64,000 nt of DNA from Actinomycetaceae bacterium (lineage in GTDB: Bacteria; Actinomycetota; Actinomycetes; Actinomycetales; Actinomycetaceae): contig JAUNUK010000001.1 of the NCBI GenBank assembly GCA_030538185.1, forward strand, positions 794,296-858,295. The letters run 5' to 3'. Below the pieces are notes generated by a model. The model worked only from the letters and a program-made list of their open reading frames with translations, ran no database searches and had not been told where the DNA came from. The position numbers and the translations under genes were made by a program. Below, piece after piece: positions 25,206-32,425 of this stretch (its first letter is position 1; every line of letters begins with the position of its first letter).

Positions 25206-25263
25206 TGCCACGACTTACCGATGGGTAGAGGTAGCTAGTAAATATCCCAAGGAGTTGAACACG

Positions 25264-25413
25264 ATGACAAAGCCATCTGGTGAAGAAATACCGCCGGCTC
25301 CGCCCCCCGGTCCGCGTGACGATCCCAATAGACCGGCCAAAAAATTAAAGGATCTTCTCGACGATCCCGAAAGAGCCGCCGACGCCCTACGAGCCTTCAT
25401 GCAAAATAAGTAA
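25264..25413 (+). CDS. small proline-rich acidic protein (49 aa), unknown
   Basis: A short gene not recognised by similarity. It has a strong AAGGAG ribosome site nine bases before the ATG and ends in TAA. The N-terminal half is Pro-rich (EEIPPAPPPGPRDDPNRP), which suggests a flexible linker. The C-terminal half looks like an amphipathic helix (KKLKDLLDDPERAADALRAFM). There is no signal peptide or membrane segment. It is divergent from pyrR and convergent with nusB, with two hairpins after its stop. Confidence 0.72.
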   Translation: MTKPSGEEIPPAPPPGPRDDPNRPAKKLKDLLDDPERAADALRAFMQNK

Positions 25414-25482
25414 CATTATTCGTTTAGTCGCTGCCCATACATTTTTAAAACGTCGTGGCTCAGCCCAGAGTAAGTACCATGA

Positions 25483-25545
25483 ACGTGAATCGGAAACCGC
25501 GTTTTCCGATTCACGTGAGTGACGCGCCGCGGAATATCGCGGCGC
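25483..25545. terminator. two consecutive hairpins between the 49-codon gene and nusB
   Basis: First hairpin: ACGTGAATCGGAAA (25483-25496) pairs perfectly with TTTCCGATTCACGT (25503-25516) around a 6-nt loop. Second: GCGCCGCG (25524-25531) pairs with CGCGGCGC (25538-25545) around GAATAT. They fill the gap between two convergent genes and probably end both transcripts. Confidence 0.75.
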
Positions 25546-25554
25546 AAAAAGACA

Positions 25555-25998
25555 CTAGCGGAGCGAGTCTGCGAGATCCGCGATCCTTCCCAACAAGCCG
25601 TTGACGAAGTTGGGTGAATCGTCGGTGGATAGGGCGCGCACTAAGGTTACAGCCTCGTCAATTGCGATGGGGGCATCGACTTCGTCGTTATAAAGGATTT
25701 CCCACACGCCGATTCTCAGCACCGCCAAGTCCACACCGGGCATGCGATCCAGGTCCCAACCTTGGGAGTAGTTCGCCAAAGCTGAATCGATCCTGTCTAG
25801 GTGAATGGCGATGCCTTCAACAATGGTGCGTGCATAGGCAGGAATCGGCGTTTGTGCGACTGCTTCATGGCTGCGCATAGAGGCCAGTTCCATGAGGCCC
25901 TCATAGGTGTCTCGGCCCTTGATTTGAGCCTCGAACAGAACTTCAACTGCCCTTTTGCGAGCCTTGGTTCGGCCAGTAAACTGTTTCTTCTTAGTCAC
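25555..25998 (-). CDS. nusB: transcription antitermination factor NusB
   Basis: RNA-binding antitermination factor, part of the complex with NusE on rRNA boxA. The 147-residue all-alpha protein starts at a GTG with TKARKRAVEVLFEAQ and contains YNDEVDAPIAIDEAVTLVRAL and FVNGLLGRIA near the end, all conserved in NusB. It follows efp by one base (TGACGTG), so the two genes are probably translationally coupled. Confidence 0.95.
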   Translation of the reverse strand: MTKKKQFTGRTKARKRAVEVLFEAQIKGRDTYEGLMELASMRSHEAVAQTPIPAYARTIVEGIAIHLDRIDSALANYSQGWDLDRMPGVDLAVLRIGVWEILYNDEVDAPIAIDEAVTLVRALSTDDSPNFVNGLLGRIADLADSLR

Positions 25999-25999
25999 G

Positions 26000-26557
26000 T
26001 CAGACGCGGGAGATATAGGCGCCTGAGCGCGTATCGACCTTGATTTTATCGCCCTGATTCAAGAATAAGGGGACCTGAATTTCGTAGCCTGTTTCAACCG
26101 TGGCTGGTTTGGTTCCAGCGTTGGACCTGTCGCCTTGCAGTCCTGGTTCGGTGTAGGTGATTTCCATAACCACGGATGCGGGAAGTTCGATAAACAGGAC
26201 GTTGCCTTCATTGGTGGCGACTATGACACGTTGGTTTTCCAGCAAGAAGTTCTGGTAGTCACCGACTGTCGTTGCGCTGACGCTTACTTGCTCGTAGTTC
26301 TCATCGTCCATGAAGATGTAGTCTTCGCCGTCCTGGTACAGATACGTCATGTCGCGGCGATCCACGGTAGCGGTTTCAACCTTGATGCCAGCATTGAAGG
26401 TCTTGTCGACGATCTTGCCCGAGAGGACATTTTTTATCTTGGTGCGCACGAAAGCAGGGCCTTTGCCGGGCTTAACGTGTTGGAACTCGACGACCTGCCA
26501 CAACTGGTTGTCCAGCTTTAGAACCAAGCCATTTTTTAGGTCGTTTGTCGTTGCCAC
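26000..26557 (-). CDS. efp: elongation factor P
   Basis: Relieves ribosome stalling at polyproline. The 185-residue three-domain protein has the tip loop KPGKGPA around residue 33, the palindromic PGKGP form known from actinobacteria, where the Lys is active without modification. No epmA/epmB-like gene is in the window, in keeping with that. Domains II and III include [11 protein letters not shown] and the closing [10 protein letters not shown]. Located upstream of nusB and downstream of the aro genes. Confidence 0.96.
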   Translation of the reverse strand: MATTNDLKNGLVLKLDNQLWQVVEFQHVKPGKGPAFVRTKIKNVLSGKIVDKTFNAGIKVETATVDRRDMTYLYQDGEDYIFMDDENYEQVSVSATTVGDYQNFLLENQRVIVATNEGNVLFIELPASVVMEITYTEPGLQGDRSNAGTKPATVETGYEIQVPLFLNQGDKIKVDTRSGAYISRV

Positions 26558-26620
26558 TAGTCCGCTGTTCCTTTCATGCCCTTTTATCTCCGCCCGTTAG
26601 GATAACCCAAAAAGGACACA

Positions 26621-27142
26621 TCACTCAATCGGGTCAGGGAAGTTCGTCGCAATGAGGTCGCAAATCTCGTTTACAACCTGCTCCATTGTGCGCCCAGAGC
26701 CGTCGATGACTACGTCACTACAGCTATCCAGTTTCTCGTCTCTCTCCTTGGCCATGGCCCTAAATGTGGCTCTCAAGGGTCCAAGACCGTGTGAACGAGG
26801 GGCGCTCATCCCGCTCAGTTGAGCCGAGGCCAACCAGCCAACGCGTATATAGATAATGCGTAAGTCGTGTTCTTGCTTAAGTTTGGCTAAGACTTGTGGA
26901 GACTGCCCCAAGATCGAGGGCAGTGCGAAGACGTGAGGAACATTAGTGCGAGCCCTAGCTGCCTCGGTCACAATGTTCTCAGTTCTCTCCAAGAGGAATT
27001 GCTCTTCGGCGTAGTCACGATCCTGCAAGGTATCGCGAAGATGCGCATCAAGATCGAGCATCGGATAGTCGAGATTTGCTGCAAGTGCTGTGGCAATGTT
27101 TTTAATATCGACACCGGGCAACGATACAACCGCAAGGTTCAT
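26621..27142 (-). CDS. shikimate-kinase-like protein without a functional P-loop
   Basis: This 173-residue protein overlaps the aroKB stop by 4 nt (ATGA). Its N-terminus aligns without gaps to the kinase domain of AroKB: SLPGVDIKN stands where AroK has GLPGSGKTT, and LDLDAHLRD where AroK has IDTDEKIVE. The Walker A Lys and Thr are thus lost, and the shikimate-binding Arg of the FR motif is Leu (QFLLE). The fold is likely kept. It may be a regulatory or structural partner of AroKB, or a paralogue with a new task. Function unknown. Confidence 0.75.
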   Translation of the reverse strand: MNLAVVSLPGVDIKNIATALAANLDYPMLDLDAHLRDTLQDRDYAEEQFLLERTENIVTEAARARTNVPHVFALPSILGQSPQVLAKLKQEHDLRIIYIRVGWLASAQLSGMSAPRSHGLGPLRATFRAMAKERDEKLDSCSDVVIDGSGRTMEQVVNEICDLIATNFPDPIE

Positions 27143-28713
27143 CGGCTCACACCCACGGAGAAAGCAGCCTGGGCCAGGGCATCCACGTCATTGACTGAAA
27201 CGACTTTAGGTTGGGCTACGGCGTCAAGGAGGACAAAACGTAACTGTGATCCCCGTATTTTTTTATCTGAGTACATGGCGTCCAAAAGATTTGCCCACGA
27301 GTCACCCGCGTACGATGTCGGCAACCCAAGTGAGGCCAATAGACTCATAATGTCTTCGACCATATCCACACGCCCAGATGTCAATATCCTTTGCAGATGC
27401 GCGGCATACACCATCCCTATGGCTACAGCCTGGCCATGGCGAATCTGGAAGCCTTCACACTTTTCAATCGCATGTCCGAATGTGTGCCCGTAGTTGAGGA
27501 TTTCACGAATTCCTGACTCGTAGAGGTCCTCGGAAACCACCCTTGCCTTCACCTGTACTGCGCGCGATACTACGTCTTTTAATTGTGGACTTGTGGGGTC
27601 TAAAAGAGTGTGTGGTGATGTGCGGGCAATATCCAAAATCTTAGGATCGGCAATGTAGCCCGCTTTAATGATTTCACCGAGGCCTGCAATCATCTCTGCA
27701 CGCGGCAGGGTCTGCAGGTACTCCATGTCGCATAGGACAGCGTGAGGTGGGTGGAAGGCTCCGATGAGGTTTTTCCCCCACTGACTGTCAATGCCGGTTT
27801 TGCCTCCGATAGCGGCGTCTACCATTGCAAGTAGGGTTGTGGGCACGTGCACCACCTCAATGCCTCTAAGCCAAGACGCGGCTGTGAAGCCAGCTAAGTC
27901 CGTAACCGCCCCTCCCCCCAGAGACACGATGACGTCTTGCCTTCCCAAGCGATTTTTTGCGCAGGCGTCCCAGCAGCTTTCCAAGACCTCAGCGGTCTTG
28001 CAGGCCTCTCCATCAGGGACTTCAAAGGTATGAGCCTCTATGTCGATTGTCCCTGCAAGGTCCTGGGCTTGTCTGGCCAGGGCTTCGGGGTGAATCACCA
28101 ATGCTTTCGTGGCAGCGTGTGGAATGACCGAATTCAGCCGAGACGCCAAAGACCTTCCAATGGTGACCTGGTAATTCTTAGCTCCAAACACTGGCACCTG
28201 GGTAACAGAAGATTCCAGGTTCACGAGCTCCAAAATCCTAGAAGCAACAATGTCAGCGGGTTTAGAAGCGTCGACACTCATGCTCGCCAGACTTCGGTAG
28301 GCACCTTCCCTCTGTTCGTGCAGATGACGAATGGCCTGTTCAGGATTGCCACTCAATAGTGGACGCCCCCGGCCATCCCCCACGCGTTTTACTGCCTCAT
28401 CAACGGGGACATCAAGATAGATGACTGTTTGGCCTTGAAGGATTTGGCGTGTTTTTGCAAAACTTGCAGCCCCTCCGCCCAAGGCCACTACGGCAGGCTG
28501 GGTGAGACAAGACTCAACGATATGGGATTCGAGTAGACGGAAACCGCCCTCGGAAATGGTTTTAAAAATGGCGGGGATAGGAGAACCGAAGGTCTCGACG
28601 ATTTTTTCGTCTGTATCGATAAAAGGGCAGGCGAGAGACTTAGCCAAAAGCCTACCGACGGTGGTTTTGCCGCTGCCTGGCAGTCCCGTAAGGAAGATCG
28701 GAGACGTGGGCAT
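27139..28713 (-). CDS. aroKB: shikimate kinase / 3-dehydroquinate synthase fusion
   Basis: Two enzymes of the shikimate pathway in one 524-residue chain. Residues 1-170 are shikimate kinase with P-loop GLPGSGKT (10-17), IDTDEKI, the FR motif (GGFRLLE), ALGGGAAS and the lid GRGRPLL. Residues from about 175 are 3-dehydroquinate synthase with the NAD-binding VSLGGGAVTDLAG, TTLLAMVDAAIGGKTGI, and the metal ligands in NYGHTFGHAIEK. In many actinobacteria aroK and aroB are separate neighbours. aroC lies 3 bp upstream and the degenerate kinase downstream. Confidence 0.94.
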   Translation of the reverse strand: MPTSPIFLTGLPGSGKTTVGRLLAKSLACPFIDTDEKIVETFGSPIPAIFKTISEGGFRLLESHIVESCLTQPAVVALGGGAASFAKTRQILQGQTVIYLDVPVDEAVKRVGDGRGRPLLSGNPEQAIRHLHEQREGAYRSLASMSVDASKPADIVASRILELVNLESSVTQVPVFGAKNYQVTIGRSLASRLNSVIPHAATKALVIHPEALARQAQDLAGTIDIEAHTFEVPDGEACKTAEVLESCWDACAKNRLGRQDVIVSLGGGAVTDLAGFTAASWLRGIEVVHVPTTLLAMVDAAIGGKTGIDSQWGKNLIGAFHPPHAVLCDMEYLQTLPRAEMIAGLGEIIKAGYIADPKILDIARTSPHTLLDPTSPQLKDVVSRAVQVKARVVSEDLYESGIREILNYGHTFGHAIEKCEGFQIRHGQAVAIGMVYAAHLQRILTSGRVDMVEDIMSLLASLGLPTSYAGDSWANLLDAMYSDKKIRGSQLRFVLLDAVAQPKVVSVNDVDALAQAAFSVGVSR

Positions 28714-28716
28714 GTC

Positions 28717-29940
28717 CTAGTCCTTCCTTAAGCGTTCGCCTATCCTACGAAGATAATTGTCAAGGTTCAAACGACATTCTTGGAGTGAGTCTCCGCCGGT
28801 TTTTTCCAACAGCGCTCGGGCTAATACGAGAGCCATCTCTGCTTCTGCAATGACGGCAGCAGGCACAACGGCGCAGGTGTCGGAGCGCTGATGCAAACCC
28901 TGAGCAGTCTCACCCGTGGCAAGATCGATGCTTGCCAAGGCGCGAGGGACCGTCGAAATGGGTTTGAGGGCTGCCCTTGCCACGATGCTCCTGCCGTTAC
29001 TTATTCCGCCCTCAATACCGCCAGCGCGGTTGGTACTTCTTGTGACCAGTCCTGCCTCATCGCGGATAATCTCATCATGCGCCTGCGTTCCACGTCGCGT
29101 AGCAGTTGTGAAGCCATCCCCGATTTCAACACCCTTGACGGCCTGAATGCTCATAAGGGCGGCGGCCAGGTTGGCGTCTAGTTTGCCTAAAGCGTGGGTG
29201 TGAGTACCCAGGCCAATGGGCACGTTATAGGCAATAACCTCGACCACTCCCCCGATGGTGTCGCCTTGTGCCTTTGCTTCATCGATTTGGCGGATCATTT
29301 CTTGGGCAACCTCGGGGTCTGGGCAGCGCACAGGGTTTTCGTCCAAGGCAAGCATGTCTTCAGGGCGAGGGCGGGGTGCGTCCAAGGACATGTGTGCAGT
29401 GCCGATCCCCACGACAAGAGAGACAATCTCTACATCGGCTATCTGTTTGAGGATTGCCTTCGCAACAGCACCCAGGGCAACCCGGGTTGCAGTTTCCCTA
29501 GCAGAGGCGCGTTCCAAGATGGTGCGCGCATCGTCCACGCCGTACTTCAACATGCCAGGAAGGTCTGCATGCCCTGGGCGGGGACGGGTCAGTTTCTTAT
29601 TGCGTGCGATTTCACGCTCGTCACCGGTGCCGGCATCGATCAGGAGATCTGCGGCATCGACAGGATCTGGATTCATGACCGTCATCCATTTGGGCCACTC
29701 GGAATTGCCTATCTCAATAGCAATGGGAGACCCGAGGGTTGCGCCATGTTTCAGCCCAGACAGGACGGTGATCTCGTCAGCCTCCCATGCCTGTCTGGCA
29801 CCTCGGCCGTAACCGAAGCGTCGCCTTTGTAGCTCTGCAGCTATGTGTTGCGTTTGGAGTTCAATTGAGGCGGGAACTCCAGTAATGACACCAATAAGGG
29901 ATTTCCCATGCGATTCACCTGCAGTCACCCATTCCAACAT
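28717..29940 (-). CDS. aroC: chorismate synthase
   Basis: Flavin-dependent final step of the shikimate pathway. I chose the ATG at 29940, one base after the aroE stop and preceded by AGAGGA (407 residues); the frame extends nine codons upstream inside aroE. Visible signatures are AGESHGKSLIGVITG, RPGHADLPG and ERASARETATRVALGAVAK, plus GGISNGRSIVARAALKPIST. In operon mltG-aroE-aroC-aroKB. Confidence 0.96.
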   Translation of the reverse strand: MLEWVTAGESHGKSLIGVITGVPASIELQTQHIAAELQRRRFGYGRGARQAWEADEITVLSGLKHGATLGSPIAIEIGNSEWPKWMTVMNPDPVDAADLLIDAGTGDEREIARNKKLTRPRPGHADLPGMLKYGVDDARTILERASARETATRVALGAVAKAILKQIADVEIVSLVVGIGTAHMSLDAPRPRPEDMLALDENPVRCPDPEVAQEMIRQIDEAKAQGDTIGGVVEVIAYNVPIGLGTHTHALGKLDANLAAALMSIQAVKGVEIGDGFTTATRRGTQAHDEIIRDEAGLVTRSTNRAGGIEGGISNGRSIVARAALKPISTVPRALASIDLATGETAQGLHQRSDTCAVVPAAVIAEAEMALVLARALLEKTGGDSLQECRLNLDNYLRRIGERLRKD

Positions 29941-29941
29941 G

Positions 29942-30790
29942 TCATCCTCTTTCATTAACAATTCCACGCTGCTCTAAGGCCTGATCCAAGGCAGCAGACA
30001 TGATTTGAAGGTCTGCCTCGTAGCTGGTGAAGAGTTTTACTTGGGCGTGGCCTTGATGAAGCAGCATACGCCACCCTGGAGCAACCAGACCTCCACGAGA
30101 CACTACATGGCCTGCCAGTCGAGTGGGCCACTGGTCATAGACCACATCCAAGAAAAACACCCCAGGTTTCAAAGGAGTGTCTGCCCAGCAGTCTGCCACC
30201 CCAGCTGGAACGGTTGAAACGATGAGATCTGCAAGGGCTAAGTGTTCGTGGACGGCTTTAGTTGCGTTCCAGGGTATTGCGCGCACCTCCAGATCCAGGG
30301 TCATGGCAGCAAAGACGGCACTGCCTGGCCCACCGTGCCTGCGTGCGACAACCGATATGTCTGCAATGCCCATCTGTGTCATGGCGGCGATGACAGAACT
30401 GGCGGTTGCCCCGCCGCCGATGATCACGGCTCGTTTAGGCTTTGAGGTATCTGCGCCAATTTCATTCAGCGCGGCCACAACTCCGTGGACATCAGTGTTG
30501 AAGCCGGTAAGTGCCCCTGATATGGACACAACTGTATTGACGCTGCCCAGGGCTTTGGCAAGGCCATCAACGTGGTCTAGTGCGGGGATAATGACCTGCT
30601 TATTGGGCATGGTGACTGACAGCCCGCGGCATTGAGGATCTAGTGCCTGCAAAAAAGGCACGGCATCCTCTTTGCTGACGTCAAAGCTCTTGTACTCCCA
30701 ATCGAGGCCCAGTGAATCGTAGGCTGCCGCGTGAATGACGGGTGACAGCGAGTGTGTAATCGGATGTCCTATGACTGCACACCAGGTCAT
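29942..30790 (-). CDS. aroE: shikimate dehydrogenase
   Basis: NADPH-dependent reduction of 3-dehydroshikimate. I start it at the ATG at 30790, which overlaps the mltG stop in TAATG (282 residues). Substrate loop GHPITHSLSPVIHAAAY, catalytic Lys segment TMPNKQ, and the nucleotide loop VIIGGGATASS are present. The dinucleotide loop then reads VVARRHG, with basic residues that fit NADPH. aroC follows one base later. Confidence 0.93.
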   Translation of the reverse strand: MTWCAVIGHPITHSLSPVIHAAAYDSLGLDWEYKSFDVSKEDAVPFLQALDPQCRGLSVTMPNKQVIIPALDHVDGLAKALGSVNTVVSISGALTGFNTDVHGVVAALNEIGADTSKPKRAVIIGGGATASSVIAAMTQMGIADISVVARRHGGPGSAVFAAMTLDLEVRAIPWNATKAVHEHLALADLIVSTVPAGVADCWADTPLKPGVFFLDVVYDQWPTRLAGHVVSRGGLVAPGWRMLLHQGHAQVKLFTSYEADLQIMSAALDQALEQRGIVNERG

Positions 30791-31953
30791 TAGCTGGTCT
30801 TTTCTCCCGAGCATGCACCTGGGTTAGCAGAGCAATAGGCAGACAGTTCAGTCACATTTTGGTCTTGCTCAGCCTTGGTAGCTGCAAATTTGGTCTCACC
30901 TGTCTCCAGGTTCACGGCCGTAAAATACAGCCAGTCTCCGGGCTCGGGGTTCAAGGCTGCGTGCAGGGCTTTTTCTCCCACAGCACCAATGGGTGAAGGT
31001 GGTAGCCCCTTGTGTTTGTACGTGTTATAGGGGTTGGATTCGTCAGCCAACTCCTTATTTGTGGGGATCGTGCGCGTTGATCCCGCACCGTAAAGGACAG
31101 TGGAATCCATATTCAAATAACCTTGTGTCTCAGCATTGGGATTTTCAATCCGGTTATAGACGACCCTGGCCACCATCGGATAGTACTTATCGACATTGAC
31201 CTCCATCTCGACGACGGAAGCAATCGTGAGAACCTTTTGCCAGTCTGCTTCAGGTACCTTCTGTGCCTTTAGCCCAGCAATCGTTTTTTCGATCATTTTT
31301 TTCAAGGCGAGGGCGGGGTCGGCATCTGGTGCGACGATATAACTACCTGGGGCTAACCAGCCCTCAACATTGCCTCCTGCGACGGCAGGCAGGCCTAAGG
31401 CTTGCGCATTGTTCATGGCCTCCAAAACGGTGTTTAGATCTATACCAGCAACAGCCGCGAGTCTTTTGGCCACATCGTTCTTGGTTGCACCTGGGATAAC
31501 GGTCATGTCGAGGTCTGCTCGTGAGCCTGGATCCAAGAGGGCAGCAACTGCATCTGCTGCGGACATATTAGTTTTCAAGAGGTATGTGCCGGCCTGGATG
31601 CTGGGGGCTGCGGCGTTTGCGTTGAAGGCATCATAGAATGCCTGGACAGAGGCAACAACATTTTCTTCAACTAAAATCTCGCCCATAGCGGTTCCCGATG
31701 CGCCCTCGGGAATGTGTATCTTTACCTCTGTCTGGGGTCCCTGGGTGAAATCCGGGGCCGGGGGTTTATTGAATCCCAAGGCGTCGTAGGCAATCTTCCC
31801 GGCGAAGCCAGCCCCCGCGAGAACCAGGATTACGACAAAGAAGGCAAGGATGCCACTACGACGTTTTTTGGCTGCTTTTTTTCGCTGCGCCCTTTGTGCA
31901 CTGCGGCTTTGTCGTTCGTGGCGAGGTGGCCTGTTCATTGAGTCATCTGTCAC
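30790..31953 (-). CDS. mltG: endolytic murein transglycosylase MltG
   Basis: Membrane-bound enzyme that cleaves nascent glycan strands and limits their length. The 387-residue protein has a Lys/Arg-rich cytoplasmic tail, one transmembrane helix (about 34-53), a LysM-like region and the YceG catalytic domain. The catalytic Glu is in IASVVEMEV, and the conserved PPSPIGAVGEKAL and LNPEPGDWLYF follow. Sits 4 bp after ruvX and overlaps aroE by one base. Confidence 0.94.
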   Translation of the reverse strand: MTDDSMNRPPRHERQSRSAQRAQRKKAAKKRRSGILAFFVVILVLAGAGFAGKIAYDALGFNKPPAPDFTQGPQTEVKIHIPEGASGTAMGEILVEENVVASVQAFYDAFNANAAAPSIQAGTYLLKTNMSAADAVAALLDPGSRADLDMTVIPGATKNDVAKRLAAVAGIDLNTVLEAMNNAQALGLPAVAGGNVEGWLAPGSYIVAPDADPALALKKMIEKTIAGLKAQKVPEADWQKVLTIASVVEMEVNVDKYYPMVARVVYNRIENPNAETQGYLNMDSTVLYGAGSTRTIPTNKELADESNPYNTYKHKGLPPSPIGAVGEKALHAALNPEPGDWLYFTAVNLETGETKFAATKAEQDQNVTELSAYCSANPGACSGEKTS

Positions 31954-31957
31954 GTCT

Positions 31958-32425
31958 TTAACTGCCCTTCACAACCAGTTTTGTTCCGGCGGCTTCACCA
32001 AGTCTGCGCTCTATTTCGAGGGCGTGCTCCAAAATCACAGTGGCAGCAACCTGGTCAACAACCTGGCGATGCTGCCTAGTGCTTCTTCCCGATTCGTGCA
32101 ACTGTGCGTGAGCGCTCACAGTCGTTAGCCTTTCATCAACCAGCCGTACCTCAATTGGGTGGATCCTTCGGGCCAGTTTAGTCCCATAAGCTCTTGCCAT
32201 TGCAGCAGACCCGCCCTCGTGCCCCGACATATGTCTAGGTAAGCCTACGATGACCTCTATCGGATCGTACTCTTGGACCAGTTCTAAAACTTCTTGAAAA
32301 TCTTGACCATCATTACTTCTGTGGATGGTTTTGACTGGCAAAGCCATAATCCCATCGATATCGCTTCTTGCTACACCGATGCGGACTTTACCAATGTCCA
32401 AGGCCAGTCGAGTTCCTGGTCTCAA
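31958..32425 (-). CDS. ruvX: RuvX/YqgF Holliday-junction resolvase-like protein
   Basis: RNase H-fold protein of the YqgF family, with roles in pre-16S rRNA processing or junction resolution. The 155-residue protein has the first acidic motif ALDIGKVRIGVARSD, the middle EVIVGLPRHMSG, and RLVDERLTTVSA. The order alaS-ruvX-mltG is widely conserved. It overlaps alaS by 4 nt. Confidence 0.92.
   Translation of the reverse strand: MRPGTRLALDIGKVRIGVARSDIDGIMALPVKTIHRSNDGQDFQEVLELVQEYDPIEVIVGLPRHMSGHEGGSAAMARAYGTKLARRIHPIEVRLVDERLTTVSAHAQLHESGRSTRQHRQVVDQVAATVILEHALEIERRLGEAAGTKLVVKGS

Noticed and set aside
29194..29832. 212-codon plus-strand open frame
   Set aside because: Antisense shadow of aroC, whose product is certain.
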